DNA from: Methylomonas paludis
GTDB lineage: Bacteria > Pseudomonadota > Gammaproteobacteria > Methylococcales > Methylomonadaceae
Reading direction: 5' to 3'
Length of the DNA stretch: 64,000 nucleotides
Assembly (NCBI RefSeq): GCF_018734325.1
Contig: NZ_CP073754.1
Location: forward strand, 1,426,001-1,490,000
Both the position numbers and the translations under genes were made by a program. The notes under the pieces were generated by a model. The model was not told where the DNA came from. It did no database searches and saw nothing but the letters and a program-made list of their open reading frames with translations. Below are positions 8,875 to 21,021 of this stretch, piece by piece (the first letter of the stretch is position 1; each line of letters opens with the position of its first letter).

Positions 8875-9465
8875 TTAGCCGTTTTGGCTTGACTTGCGCC
8901 GTGCAGCCCAAGCCAGCATGGGCAGGCCCAGCAGCAATAAGGCTGATTGATCTGCTTCAGGCACGGAAGTGGCTGCTGTGATCAGTGCGACTTTAGCGGA
9001 AACGTCCCAGTCGGCGTCATTAAACCCGATCTCATTACCCAGAAAGCCGACAAAGTGGCCGGATAAATTGTGCAGCGGGGTAAAGCTGGCGGTGACGGTT
9101 TGATTGTGCCAATGGGCGGTCAAGGTATAGACGTTATTCTCGCCACCATTGTAAAAGTCGTCATAATCCTTTTGAAAAGGGGTGCCTGTTTGGCCGAAGT
9201 AGGTGATTACGCTGTGACCGGGCGCGACATTGTTAGCGTTCAAAGTTCCGACAAAACTACCGCCGCCATCGCCTGTGAAAACCACATTAGTCAGATCGAA
9301 GCCGCTGGTATTTTCAATCGTAAAAGAACTGCCGCCATCTGCCACATAGGTGGCGATAATGTCGCCGATAACAATACTGGCGGTAGCGTTGCCGGAGAGC
9401 GCCAGTATTACGGCAGATAAAAGTGATTTAGCTAACATTTGACCTTTAATAGTTTTAACAATCAT
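8875..9465 (-). CDS. PEP-CTERM sorting domain protein
   Basis: This 196-residue secreted protein has an N-terminal signal peptide (hydrophobic about residues 12-28, ending GNATA). Its C-terminal sorting signal starts VPEADQS, followed by a hydrophobic helix and the basic end ARRKSSQNG. In PEP-CTERM systems exosortase removes this tail in the inner membrane and the protein goes to the exopolysaccharide-rich surface. The middle is a beta-rich, low-complexity domain with Gly, Asn, Thr and no recognised catalytic motif. The ATG at 9465 is preceded by CAGGA. No exosortase gene is in the window. The cargo function is unknown. Confidence 0.82.
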   Translation of the reverse strand: MIVKTIKGQMLAKSLLSAVILALSGNATASIVIGDIIATYVADGGSSFTIENTSGFDLTNVVFTGDGGGSFVGTLNANNVAPGHSVITYFGQTGTPFQKDYDDFYNGGENNVYTLTAHWHNQTVTASFTPLHNLSGHFVGFLGNEIGFNDADWDVSAKVALITAATSVPEADQSALLLLGLPMLAWAARRKSSQNG

Positions 9466-9760
9466 AAAAATCCTGTTGGTGGCTTAACGTATATTATTTT
9501 CTGGTTAAGTGTCCATGTTGTTTGCGCCTTGGTAACATTCCGTTTAAACAAGGTGTATATTAATCGATAATTTATAGGCAACTATAAGCATAACACATGC
9601 CAGTTTGTTTTAGGCGGTTTTTGGGCTTAAATGCCGCAAAATGACCACTAAACTGCGTATTTTGCTGTCATAACTTGACAAATGCGTGACATTATAGGAG
9701 TTTGTTATGCCAAATTTGGCAGATGCAATGCTTATTGCTGCATTTATTAGTTTATCATGA

Positions 9761-9796
9761 TAATAAGTATAAATACCTAGGTATTTATACTTATTA
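9761..9796. repeat. Perfect 36-bp AT-rich palindrome
   Basis: Two 18-bp arms are exact reverse complements with no spacer; the centre is ACCTAGGT and the ends are TAATAAG and CTTATTA. The symmetry stops at 9760/9797. It could be a cruciform, a dimeric protein-binding site or a bidirectional terminator without a loop. No neighbour explains it. Confidence 0.95.
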
Positions 9797-9887
9797 ATGT
9801 GAACAAAGTCTCAATTTAGAAATATTGGTGGCTTGCCTGGCGGCAAATCCACCTTAGCTACCTAGTGGTTTGCCGGCAGCGCCAAAG

Positions 9888-9953
9888 GATGTGCCGACTC
9901 CGCAGGCGCATGGTGTGCGATTGATGCGCATCACTGCGTTCAGCGCATCCTAC
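9888..9953 (+). repeat. Extended repeat with family B REP, copy 1
   Basis: It starts with GGATGTGCCGACTC and ends with the best family B REP (9923-9953): arms GATGCGC and GCGCATC, loop ATCACTGCGTTCA, tail CTAC. It repeats 118 bp further on. Confidence 0.85.
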
Positions 9954-10005
9954 GCCTTATCCGTTATATCACATTGGCGTATCAATAGTAGTCGACCGAT
10001 CTTTT

Positions 10006-10072
10006 GGATGTGCCGACTCTGCGGGCGCATGGTGTGCGAATGATGCGCATCACTGCGTTGGACATATCCTAT
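10006..10072 (+). repeat. Extended repeat with decayed family B REP, copy 2
   Basis: This is a direct copy of 9888-9953 over the first 58 bp. The REP (10042-10072) has lost arm complementarity (GATGCGC against ACATATC). The following AGGTATCCGTCAAAATAAG recurs in similar form at 48291-48309. Confidence 0.8.
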
Positions 10073-10110
10073 CAGGTATCCGTCAAAATAAGATTGGTCA
10101 ACCACTGGTT

Positions 10111-12617
<2,507 letters not shown>

Positions 12618-12686
12618 TTTATATATCCCAATCGCACAAAACGCCCCGGTGACGGAGCGTTTTGGCCGCTTGTTGAATGATGTGGC

Positions 12687-13541
12687 TTATTTCTGACTTT
12701 TAAAGAATCTAAAGAAATCCGAATTAGGTTCCAGTACCATTATATTGCCGGATTTGCCCAGACTTTCCTTGTAAGCAATCATGCTGCGGTAAAAGGCGTA
12801 AAAATCCGGATCGGCGCTATAGCTGTTGGCAAACACTTCTGCGGCTTTGGCATCGCCTTCACCGCGCAGAATTTCCGAATCACGGTAGGCATTGGCCAGG
12901 ATGATTTCGCGTTGTTTGTCGGCATCGGCTCGGATTCGTTCGGCAGCTTCCGAACCTTGTGAGCGAAACTCGCGGGCCACTCTGGCACGTTCGGCTTCCA
13001 TACGCTGATACACGGAAGAACTGACTTCGTTGGGCAAATCGATGCGTTTGACTTGCACGTCAACAATTTCAATACCCAGTTTCAGAGCGTGAGGCGATAC
13101 ATTGGTGATCAGGGTGTCGCGGATGGCGCTGCGATCCGTGGAGACCAGCTGTTTGATTTCCCGTTTGCTGAATTCGCTGCGGAATGCGTCTTTGATGATT
13201 TGATCCAGGCGGATATTGGCCTGATTCACATCACCGGCAACGGTGGTATAAAACACTTTTACATCACCTATACGCCATTTGACGAAGGAGTCGACAATCA
13301 CGTTTTTCTTTTCGGCGGTCAAAAACCGTTCCGGGGTGGAATCCATGGTCAAGATCCGCGAATCAAAGCGTTTTACGTCATTGATGATGGGTAATTTAAA
13401 ATGCAGGCCCGGCGCAAAATCGGTGCCGACGATTTCGCCCAGCTGAAATTTGATCACGCGCTCGGTGACACCGACGGTAAATACCGACATGGATAACACT
13501 AAAATCAATGCGCCTAAGGCGACCAGAATCTTATTTACCAT
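12687..13541 (-). CDS. hflC: FtsH protease modulator HflC
   Basis: This 284-residue SPFH/prohibitin-domain protein has one N-terminal membrane anchor (about residues 5-25) and a periplasmic domain. With HflK it forms the cage around FtsH and controls degradation of membrane proteins. The region VDVQVKRIDLPNEVSSSVYQRM and the following Ala/Glu/Arg coiled coil are typical. The start overlaps the hflK stop by 11 bp, so translation is coupled. It is shorter than E. coli HflC (334) but normal for relatives. Confidence 0.95.
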   Translation of the reverse strand: MVNKILVALGALILVLSMSVFTVGVTERVIKFQLGEIVGTDFAPGLHFKLPIINDVKRFDSRILTMDSTPERFLTAEKKNVIVDSFVKWRIGDVKVFYTTVAGDVNQANIRLDQIIKDAFRSEFSKREIKQLVSTDRSAIRDTLITNVSPHALKLGIEIVDVQVKRIDLPNEVSSSVYQRMEAERARVAREFRSQGSEAAERIRADADKQREIILANAYRDSEILRGEGDAKAAEVFANSYSADPDFYAFYRSMIAYKESLGKSGNIMVLEPNSDFFRFFKSQK

Positions 13542-14736
13542 CGTAGCGTCCTCTTACGTCGCGGTCACGGCTGAGCGCGCGGGCATCGTTTTTAACATCT
13601 TTGGTCGGTGCAAGCGGAGCCGGCACCGAGTCATGGTTGATTATCGGGGCTATGCCTTCGTCAACCGGTTTGGTATTTAATTTATCCAGAGGCAGGTACA
13701 TGATATTGTTGCCGCCTTTTACGTCCACCAGTATATTGTTGGAGTGTTCCAGCACGGTTTCAATGGCTTCTATATACATGCGCTGTTTGGTTACAGCCGG
13801 TGCTTTGTGGTATTCGGTAAGTAATTGTGAGAAACGGCTGACATCACCATCGGCTTTGGCGATCACTTTTTGTTTGTAACCTTCGGCTTCCTGGACAATA
13901 CGTGAAGCGGCACCACGGGCTTTGGGCACTACATCGTTGGAATAGGCTTCGGCTTCGTTGATCAGGCGTTGTTTGTCCTCACGGGCTTTGATGGCATCTT
14001 CAAACGAACCTTGCACCTGTTCGGGCGGCTGAGCATCCTGCAAGTTGACGCTGGTGATCAAAATCCCGGTTTTATAGGCGTCCATGATGGACTGAATCTC
14101 GGTTTTGATGTCCAGCACGATTTCGCTGCGGCCTTCGGTTAACACAAAGTCCATATCGCTATGCCCGATCACGCCGCGTTCCACACTTTCAGTGACCTGT
14201 TTAAGCGTAGAGGCCGGGTCTAATACATTAAAGGCATAGTCTTTGGCATCTTTAACCTGATATTGCACGGCCAGACGCACATCGACGATGTTTTCATCAC
14301 GGGTCAGCATCATGGCTTCTTTGGGAACCGAGCCGCTGGCCTGACCGCCGCCGGAACGATAGCCGACTTCGATAAAACGCTGTTGATCAACGTTGATGAC
14401 TTGCACTTGTTCGATAGGGCCGGGCAGATGCCAGTTTAAACCGGGCTGAGTGGTGTTGACATAAGCGCCAAACCGGGTAACCACGCCACGGGTACCTTCG
14501 TCCACCGTGTAAAAGCCGCTGAAACCCCATAATACCACTGCGCCTGCGCCCAGATAGGCCAGGGTTTTTAAGGGTGCGCCGCTGCTGGGCTGTTTGGGGC
14601 CGGAACCGCCGCCAAAAATACCGGCGATTTTTTCTTGCAACGAACGGATAACTTCATCCAGATCCGGGGGGGTGCTTTTATCGTTTCGACCACTCCAGGG
14701 GTCATTTTTATCGCCACCAGGCTCATTCCAAGACAT
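13531..14736 (-). CDS. hflK: FtsH protease modulator HflK
   Basis: This 401-residue partner of HflC starts with the usual MSWNEPGG and a Gly/Pro-rich cytosolic tail. A membrane segment (about residues 53-73) and the SPFH domain with VDEGTRGVVTRFGAY follow. A long alpha-helical stretch with EDKQRLINEAEAY comes next. The start is preceded by GGAG. A 293-bp gap separates it from hflX, so it may have its own promoter. Confidence 0.95.
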   Translation of the reverse strand: MSWNEPGGDKNDPWSGRNDKSTPPDLDEVIRSLQEKIAGIFGGGSGPKQPSSGAPLKTLAYLGAGAVVLWGFSGFYTVDEGTRGVVTRFGAYVNTTQPGLNWHLPGPIEQVQVINVDQQRFIEVGYRSGGGQASGSVPKEAMMLTRDENIVDVRLAVQYQVKDAKDYAFNVLDPASTLKQVTESVERGVIGHSDMDFVLTEGRSEIVLDIKTEIQSIMDAYKTGILITSVNLQDAQPPEQVQGSFEDAIKAREDKQRLINEAEAYSNDVVPKARGAASRIVQEAEGYKQKVIAKADGDVSRFSQLLTEYHKAPAVTKQRMYIEAIETVLEHSNNILVDVKGGNNIMYLPLDKLNTKPVDEGIAPIINHDSVPAPLAPTKDVKNDARALSRDRDVRGRYDGK

Positions 14737-15029
14737 ACTAGGTACTCCAATTGGATTTAAAAACTTCAGCTGAATCGGCCCCAGTAATAGCTCAATGGCT
14801 AAGCCGGCCGGTCGGCATAAAGTTGTTTAGCAAGTAAAAAGCAAAATTAACAGTTGAATGCCGATCACGACACCGGCACTAAAATCCGTAATAACTGCCA
14901 ACATCCTGATTTCATTATAATGTTATGCTCAGAGCTGTTGCCTTGGACCGTGACACATCACGCTAATCAATCGTATATTCTACCGTAAATTGTATGGACT
15001 GCAGTAAATAACTCAGGATGTGAACCGGC

Positions 15030-16295
15030 TTAGTCCGGCACATCGACCTGGATGTTTTTTAATAAGCCCAAGTGTTTTTTATCAATTTCTATCAATAATT
15101 CGCTATCGCCGGTCTCATCAACAGTCTCGCTGACAATCCGGGCATAGCCGAATATTTTGGCTTTAAAGCCGGCCTGACTGGCCGGTAAATAACATTTACG
15201 CCAGACTTTACTGCCGGAAAACAGTTCGGCCAGCGCCTGTTGCAGCAAATCGCAACCTAACCCGGTTTTGGCGGAAATCCACACGGCGACTGGTTTGCCG
15301 GTATCATCGTAATCGATATGCGGTACGATATTTTCCAATAAATCGATTTTGTTGAATACTCTCAGTTGCGGTATTTCACCGGCATCAATATCGCTGAGTA
15401 CCTGATTGACGTGGAAGATAGTGTCGTCGCGGTCTTCGGCGGCGGCATCGATGACATGCAGCAATAAGTCGGCTTCACTGGCTTCCTGCAGGGTAGAGCG
15501 GAAAGCGGCCACCAGTTCATGCGGCAAATGCCGGATAAAGCCTACGGTGTCGGCCAGAATGATTTCGCTGCCGTTATTAAGTGGAAATTGCCTTAAAGTT
15601 GGATCAAGGGTAGCGAACAACTGGTCGGCAGCATAGATGTCGGCACCTGTTACAGTATTAAAGAGTGTGGATTTGCCGGCATTGGTATAGCCCACCAGGG
15701 AAACGGCCGGAATTTCGGCTTTTTTACGTTTGCTGCGGCCTTGATGGCGCTGTTTGTCGACTTTTTCCAGGCGTTGCTGAATCTGTTTGATGCGCACTGC
15801 CAGCAGCCGCCGGTCGGTTTCCAGCTGGGTTTCGCCTGGGCCGCGTAAGCCGATACCGCCTTTTTGGCGTTCCAGATGCGTCCAGCCCCGAATCAGCCGG
15901 GTGGATAAATGTTTGAGCTGGGCCAGTTCGACTTGCAGTTTGCCTTCGAATGTTTGCGCGCGCTGGGCAAAGATATCCAGAATCAGGCCGTTTCTGTCCA
16001 CCACCCGCACTTCCAGCGCCCGTTCCAGATTACGTTCCTGGCTGGGGGTAAGCGGATGGTTGACGATAATAATATCGGCTTGGTGTGCAATGCTGGCGGC
16101 TTTTATTTCATCGACCTTACCGGTACCGACAAAAAACTTGGGATCGGGGCGATGGCGGCTGCCGGTGATGACATGAACCACTTGCGCACCCGCTGATTTA
16201 GTCAGTTCCTTGAGTTCATCAAGGTCTTCCTGGCCAACGTGCAAATTCAGGTGAACGAGTATAGCCCGTTCACCCGCATCAGGGCGTTCAAACAA
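15030..16295 (-). CDS. hflX: Ribosome-associated GTPase HflX
   Basis: This 421-residue GTPase splits or rescues stalled 70S ribosomes. The N-terminal HflX domain contains the glycine-rich GGIGLRGPGETQLETDRR (about 146-163). The G domain has G1 GYTNAGKS (202-209), G3 DTVG in DTVGFIRHLPHEL, and G4 NKID. It starts 11 bp after hfq, matching the conserved hfq-hflX pair. Confidence 0.96.
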   Translation of the reverse strand: MFERPDAGERAILVHLNLHVGQEDLDELKELTKSAGAQVVHVITGSRHRPDPKFFVGTGKVDEIKAASIAHQADIIIVNHPLTPSQERNLERALEVRVVDRNGLILDIFAQRAQTFEGKLQVELAQLKHLSTRLIRGWTHLERQKGGIGLRGPGETQLETDRRLLAVRIKQIQQRLEKVDKQRHQGRSKRKKAEIPAVSLVGYTNAGKSTLFNTVTGADIYAADQLFATLDPTLRQFPLNNGSEIILADTVGFIRHLPHELVAAFRSTLQEASEADLLLHVIDAAAEDRDDTIFHVNQVLSDIDAGEIPQLRVFNKIDLLENIVPHIDYDDTGKPVAVWISAKTGLGCDLLQQALAELFSGSKVWRKCYLPASQAGFKAKIFGYARIVSETVDETGDSELLIEIDKKHLGLLKNIQVDVPD

Positions 16296-16306
16296 ACAAC
16301 AGCCTC

Positions 16307-16549
16307 TCAGCTTTCATTGCCGGCTTCGGGCTCACGGATCATCGTGACATTTTTACCAGGCACTATGGTAGAAATGGCGTGTTTATAAACCATTTGATTG
16401 ACGGTGTTTTTTAACATGACCACATATTGGTCGAAAGAATCGACACGACCCTGTAATTTAATCCCATTCACCAGAAAAATAGACACCGGTGTATGTTCTT
16501 TTCTAAGGGCATTTAAAAAATTATCCTGCAAGTTTTGAGCTTTTGACAT
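16307..16549 (-). CDS. hfq: RNA chaperone Hfq
   Basis: This 80-residue Sm-like hexameric protein pairs small RNAs with mRNAs. Sm1 is [21 protein letters not shown] and Sm2 includes [12 protein letters not shown] strong ribosome-binding site (AAGGAG) lies upstream of the ATG. The C-terminal tail is short. miaA, often directly upstream, is absent here. Confidence 0.97.
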   Translation of the reverse strand: MSKAQNLQDNFLNALRKEHTPVSIFLVNGIKLQGRVDSFDQYVVMLKNTVNQMVYKHAISTIVPGKNVTMIREPEAGNES

Positions 16550-16945
16550 CCTTTTTTCTCCTTATTATTGTTAGGTCTGCTCATACATTACCCGCTAAGC
16601 CAGTCAATTTCAATACTTAGCGGCATGGTACAAATACCCATACTATGCTGTTTGAGCACATAAGCGGGCAGATAGTTCAATATAACTCATTATCGGTAGC
16701 GGCGCTCAGAGTTTTCTGCAGTCCGAATACCTGCAAGCGACTGTGGTTTATGTTGCTGCAGTTCTCTTGCAAGATAGGCAGCAAACACGAAATCAGTACC
16801 AGCTGGTAAAATAAAGCTATAGTTATTAATCGCTTAAGCCTAAAAGCCGCTGAGTTCAGGTAGGCCTGCGCTGCAGGCCGCTGCTCGGCAACGGCTTGGT
16901 TCCATCCAGTGTGGCTGGGCTATGTGGCGGATTGTTTACTATTAG
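16550..16945. other. Intergenic region between hfq and ettA
   Basis: No gene is visible in these 396 bp. They must hold the hfq promoter. The only structure is a weak inverted repeat, TTGCTGC (16753-16759) and GCAGCAA (16778-16784). I see no clear terminator for ettA. Confidence 0.5.
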
Positions 16946-18610
16946 TTAATTGATTTTTTTATATTTGAGACGATGCGGGTTGTCGGCATCGGTGCCTAAA
17001 CGCCGGTGGCGGTCTAATTCATATTCGGCATAATTGCCTTCAAACCAGACTACTTCGCTGTCGCCTTCAAAAGCCAGGATGTGGGTGGCGATTCTGTCCA
17101 GGAACCAGCGATCATGGGAAATAACCACGGCGCAGCCGGGAAAACCCAGTAAGGCTTCTTCCAGGGCGCGTAAGGTTTCTACGTCCAGGTCATTGGTAGG
17201 CTCGTCCAGCAGCAGCAGATTGCCGCCGCTTTTCAGCAGCTTGGCCAGATGGACCCGGTTACGTTCGCCGCCGGACAATTCACCGATACGTTTTTGCTGA
17301 TCCGCTCCTTTGAAATTAAACCGGCCCAGATAAGCCCGCGATGGGGTTTCGTATTTGCCGACTGTGATCATGTCCAGACCGTCGGATACTTCCTGCCAAA
17401 CGGTTTTGCTGTCGTCCATATCATCGCGTAATTGATCGACATAGGATAATTGCACGGTCTGGCCGATAGTGATATCGCCGCTATCGGCTTTTTCAAAGCC
17501 GGCCATCATTCGGAATAAGGTGGTTTTACCGGCACCGTTGGGGCCGATAATGCCGACGATGCCGCCAGGCGGCAGTTTGAAACTGAGATTGTTGAATAAC
17601 AGCCGGTCGCCGAAGCCTTTGCTGATAGTATCGGCTTCGATGACTACATCGCCCAGTCTTGGTCCGGGTGGAATGTAAATTTCCTGGGTCTCGTTACGTT
17701 TTTGGGTTTCCACCGAGGACAGTTCGTCAAACCGGGCCAGACGCGCTTTGCTTTTGGCATGGCGGCCTTTGGGGTTGGCGCGTACCCATTCCAGCTCGGC
17801 TTTCATGGCTTTTTGGCGGGAAGATTCCTGTTTTTCTTCCAGTTCCAGACGTTTTTCTTTTTGCTCTAACCAGCTTGAGTAATTGCCCTCCCAGGGGATA
17901 CCCATGCCGCGGTCCAGCTCCAGTATCCAGCCGGCGACATTATCCAGGAAGTAGCGGTCATGGGTGACTGCCACTACTGTACCGGGATAGTCGTGCAGAA
18001 AGCGTTCCAGCCAGGCTACCGATTCGGCGTCCAAATGGTTGGTGGGTTCGTCCAGCAGCAGCATATCGGGTTTGGACAGCAGCAGCCTGCACAAGGCCAC
18101 CCGGCGTTTTTCTCCACCGGAAAGTTTGTTGATATCGGCATCCCAATCCGGTAAGCGCAAGGCATCGGCGGCTATTTCCAGGGTGCGGTCCAGATTATGA
18201 CCGTCGCAGGCATTGATAATATCTTCCAGTCGGGCCTGATCTGCTGCTAGTTGGTCAAAATCGGCATCAGGATCGGCATAGGCGGCATAAACGGCATCCA
18301 GTTTTGCCAAGGCTTCTTTGATATGAGTGACTGCTTCTTCAATATTGCCGCGTACGGTTTTGTTGGGGTCTAGTTGGGGTTCCTGGGGCAGGTAGCCGAT
18401 ATTGATACCTTTCAGCGGGATGGCTTCGCCTTCGATTTCTTTATCGATGCCGGCCATAATGCGTAGCAAGGTGGATTTACCTGAGCCGTTTAAACCCAGT
18501 ACGCCGATTTTGGCGCCGGGAAAGAAAGACAGGGATATATCTTTAAGGATATGCTTTTTGGGAGGGACAACTTTACCCACCCGGTTCATGGAAAATATAT
18601 ATTGCGCCAT
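16946..18610 (-). CDS. ettA: Energy-dependent translational throttle protein EttA (ABC-F ATPase)
   Basis: This 554-residue soluble protein has two ABC ATPase domains. Walker A motifs are GLNGSGKST and GPNGAGKTT, and signatures are [13 protein letters not shown] and [13 protein letters not shown]. The linker contains the P-site tRNA interaction motif region ([26 protein letters not shown]). EttA binds the ribosomal E site and gates the first peptide bond according to ADP/ATP ratio. The start [17 protein letters not shown] is typical. It is transcribed alone. Confidence 0.96.
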   Translation of the reverse strand: MAQYIFSMNRVGKVVPPKKHILKDISLSFFPGAKIGVLGLNGSGKSTLLRIMAGIDKEIEGEAIPLKGINIGYLPQEPQLDPNKTVRGNIEEAVTHIKEALAKLDAVYAAYADPDADFDQLAADQARLEDIINACDGHNLDRTLEIAADALRLPDWDADINKLSGGEKRRVALCRLLLSKPDMLLLDEPTNHLDAESVAWLERFLHDYPGTVVAVTHDRYFLDNVAGWILELDRGMGIPWEGNYSSWLEQKEKRLELEEKQESSRQKAMKAELEWVRANPKGRHAKSKARLARFDELSSVETQKRNETQEIYIPPGPRLGDVVIEADTISKGFGDRLLFNNLSFKLPPGGIVGIIGPNGAGKTTLFRMMAGFEKADSGDITIGQTVQLSYVDQLRDDMDDSKTVWQEVSDGLDMITVGKYETPSRAYLGRFNFKGADQQKRIGELSGGERNRVHLAKLLKSGGNLLLLDEPTNDLDVETLRALEEALLGFPGCAVVISHDRWFLDRIATHILAFEGDSEVVWFEGNYAEYELDRHRRLGTDADNPHRLKYKKIN

Positions 18611-19137
18611 TGGTATACTAGGTATGAAACGATGCTGGCATTATACCTTGCTGTGGTATTTTTTGATGGTTGTTGAGTGACAATTCGTAGATGGTGGGGT
18701 TGGGGGTAGTCTGGATGTAGCGTTGCTGAATCCGGGGGTCGAGGCTGATTTGTTTTTTATAGCTTGAACCAAGTATTGAGGATGTAATGTTATTTGCAGC
18801 TTTTTTTATTTGGAAACGCTATCGCGAGGCTAGTTTAATGCCGGTTCTCGCACCGGCGGGCGGGATACTTTTCTTTGGGCGGCCAAAGAAAAGTATCCAA
18901 AAGAAACGCCGCCCGGATGCCGCTTGAATCCTGCGCTCCTCGCTTTCGGCAGGGGTCGGCAGAAGGGGCTTCCTGCCCCTCTGCCGCCGCGCGGCATCCT
19001 TGCCGCGCCCCTGCGGGCTATTCCTGCCGAAAGCTTGCGGTGCTCGGCGCGGCAAACGGGGATAACATCGGCCTGCGGCAGCTTGGTGTGCTACGCGGAT
19101 TTTTTAAAGATTATCTATTTATATTTCAGGTGCATCC
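18611..19137. other. Intergenic region with a GC-rich inverted-repeat island
   Basis: The 527 bp between ettA and the TatD-like gene contain a GC-rich block (about 18838-19075) unlike the flanks, with the inverted repeat at 18863-18898. Short frames in it have no coherent protein features and I treat them as non-coding. Confidence 0.5.
18863..18898. repeat. Perfect 16-bp inverted repeat with 4-nt loop
   Basis: GGATACTTTTCTTTGG and CCAAAGAAAAGTATCC flank GCGG. Similar TACTTTTCTTTG-type hairpins recur in many proteobacterial genomes and are often misread as small proteins. Confidence 0.85.
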
Positions 19138-19806
19138 TTGACTGACGGTTCGTTTATCAATCTGCATTGCCACCGGTCTGCGGCGCGGGATAAGCTGGAG
19201 ATTGTCAGTTGGGATACGCTGGCGTTTGGTGCGGATCTGCTGCAGAATGGTTATTATAGTTTGGGTATTCATCCCTGGCATATCGAGGCTCAGGATTGTC
19301 GGCAGGCCTTGGTTACGTTGGCCGCGCAGTTACAGGATGCTGATTTGCTGGCGATAGGTGAGTGCGGGCTGGATAGCGGTATCCAGTTGCCGTTGTTGGG
19401 CCAAATTCCGGTGTTTGAACAACAGATTACGCTGGCCGAGCAGGCTGGTAAGCCTTTGATTATTCACTGTGTCCGGGCTTTTCATGAATTATTGCGGATC
19501 AAAAAGCAGCGTAAAGCCGATATACCGTGGATAATTCATGGTTTTACCGGTAAGCCGGCTTTGGCTGTCCAGTTGCTGGCGCATGGTTGTTATATTTCCC
19601 TGGGGTCGGTGTTGTTGCAAGCGCCTCAGCAGGCCAGGCTGTTGCTGGCGGCGATTCCGTTGCAGCGGCTGTTTCTGGAAACTGATGCTGCCGCGGTCCC
19701 GATCAGCACTATTTATAGGATAGCGGCTGATTTACTGGATATGGATGGTTTGATTTTGCAACAATTGCTGACGGCAAATTTTAGAAGAGTATTTTTTGAT
19801 GAGTGA
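19138..19806 (+). CDS. TatD family metal-dependent hydrolase
   Basis: This 222-residue amidohydrolase-fold protein is a probable deoxyribonuclease. Metal ligands are visible: HxH in NLHCHRS near the N-terminus, Glu in IGECGLD, His in LIIHCVRAFH, His in WIIHGFTG, and Asp in FLETDAAA. It is shorter than TatD (about 260). No ATG is in frame near the conserved start, so the TTG at 19138 was chosen. It overlaps tcdA by 11 bp, so the two form an operon. Confidence 0.82.
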   Translation: MTDGSFINLHCHRSAARDKLEIVSWDTLAFGADLLQNGYYSLGIHPWHIEAQDCRQALVTLAAQLQDADLLAIGECGLDSGIQLPLLGQIPVFEQQITLAEQAGKPLIIHCVRAFHELLRIKKQRKADIPWIIHGFTGKPALAVQLLAHGCYISLGSVLLQAPQQARLLLAAIPLQRLFLETDAAAVPISTIYRIAADLLDMDGLILQQLLTANFRRVFFDE

Positions 19807-20551
19807 TACAAGCTGGTTGGCACGGACTGAGCTATTAATCGGCAAAGACAAGCTGGAGCGTTTGCAGCAGTCGCATGTGCTGGTGGTGGGTATGGGTGGG
19901 GTGGGTTCGTTTGCCGCCGAATTTATCTGCCGGGCCGGGGTAGGGCGGATGACCATAGTCGATGGTGATGTGGTTGATCCCAGTAATCGTAACCGGCAAT
20001 TGCCGGCTTTGGCTACGACTCATGGGCAAGCCAAAGCTCAGGTGATGGGTGAGCGTTTGCTGGCGATTAATCCGGATTTAAAATTGACTATTAAGCAGGA
20101 ATTTATTACGCCTGATACTGTCGAAGCCCTTTTAGCCGATCATTATGATTATGTGGTGGATGCCATCGACAGCCTTACTCCCAAAATTACGCTGATTCGG
20201 GCGGCGAAAACCCGCAAACTGCGTATCATCAGTTCGATGGGCGCGGGCGGTAAGCTGGATCCCACTCATTTAAAGGTGGTGGATATTTCCAAGACTTATA
20301 ATTGTCCGTTTGCTCAGTTTATCCGCACCCGTTTGCGCAAGGTCGGTATCAGTCGCGGTGTGAAAGTGGTGTTTTCTCCAGAAGTGGTGATTAAGGAATC
20401 GCTGATGTATACCGATGGCAGTCATTATAAAAAATCCGCTTACGGCACTATCTCTTATTTGCCGGCGGCGTTTGGCGGCGTATGCGCTTCGGTAGTGATT
20501 CGACATTTAATTAATGACGCGGCCCATCACCCGGCGCCACCCCTCGCTTGA
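19796..20551 (+). CDS. tcdA: tRNA threonylcarbamoyladenosine dehydratase TcdA (CsdL)
   Basis: This 251-residue E1-like enzyme cyclises t6A37 of tRNA to ct6A. The nucleotide-binding GMGGVGSFAAEFICRAGVG, the DGDVVDPSNRNRQ loop and DAIDSLTPK are typical of the ThiF/MoeB fold. The TcdA-type FIRTRLRKVGISRGVKVVFSPE is present. It overlaps the TatD-like gene and is followed by a small unknown gene 4 bp later. Confidence 0.93.
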   Translation: MMSDTSWLARTELLIGKDKLERLQQSHVLVVGMGGVGSFAAEFICRAGVGRMTIVDGDVVDPSNRNRQLPALATTHGQAKAQVMGERLLAINPDLKLTIKQEFITPDTVEALLADHYDYVVDAIDSLTPKITLIRAAKTRKLRIISSMGAGGKLDPTHLKVVDISKTYNCPFAQFIRTRLRKVGISRGVKVVFSPEVVIKESLMYTDGSHYKKSAYGTISYLPAAFGGVCASVVIRHLINDAAHHPAPPLA

Positions 20552-20555
20552 GTTT

Positions 20556-20969
20556 ATGACAGCCGCAGATCAACCTAATTGTGCCAGTCAGCCTCTGGCA
20601 GTGGGGTTTGTCAAAAGCAGCCGTTTGCAGGCCTTGCGTGAGCAGGCCCAGGCCGGCACTGACAATAGCGGTGATCCGCTGCCGGCTACCCAGCCGCAAG
20701 CCCGTGATCAGTCGGGGCTTGATGCCGATTTGTTACAGGTGCGGCAATTGATAGAGCAGCGGTTGGCTGAGATTATGGCGGTGTTGCCGCAGGGGCGGCA
20801 ACGGCGCTTGTTTAAGATACGCTTTGGGGTAGAACTGGATGAAATCAAACAGTTGCCGATTAAGCGTGTTGTTAAGCTGTTAAACCTGGAGCCGGCGCTG
20901 CTAAATATTCTGCCGGCAAAGATGAAGCGGATCGCTGAACTGAATTATAATGGTGATATTGCAAACTAA
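20556..20969 (+). CDS. Hypothetical protein downstream of tcdA
   Basis: I do not recognise this 137-residue protein. It starts at ATG 20556, 4 bp after tcdA; a longer start at 20514 would overlap tcdA by 38 bp. It has an N-terminal part rich in Ala, Gln, Pro and then a helical C-terminal half with LLQVRQLIEQRLAEIMAVLPQ, basic RQRRLFKIRFG, and KRVVKLLNLEPALLNILPAKMK. It has no signal peptide or membrane segment. The gene packing suggests co-expression with tcdA and the methyltransferase. Confidence 0.6.
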   Translation: MTAADQPNCASQPLAVGFVKSSRLQALREQAQAGTDNSGDPLPATQPQARDQSGLDADLLQVRQLIEQRLAEIMAVLPQGRQRRLFKIRFGVELDEIKQLPIKRVVKLLNLEPALLNILPAKMKRIAELNYNGDIAN

Positions 20970-21021
20970 TGACACTGCTAGCCAGTGGCCGGGTTTGATA
21001 ACCGCATATAAACACATCTGC

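Larger units (their letters stand above)
9466..10110. other. Intergenic region between PEP-CTERM gene and purA
   Basis: This 645-bp AT-rich region has no gene. It contains a perfect 36-bp palindrome (9761-9796) and two copies of a longer repeat that each end in a family B REP. Confidence 0.6.

Noticed and set aside
8355-8878. Several overlapping frames on both strands after cysM
   Set aside because: All are translations of the tandem REP units, and their similarity to each other comes only from the repeat.
18819-19055. 78-codon frame in the GC-rich island
   Set aside because: It lies on an inverted repeat of a type widely mistaken for a protein, and the residues are low-complexity Arg/Gly/Pro.
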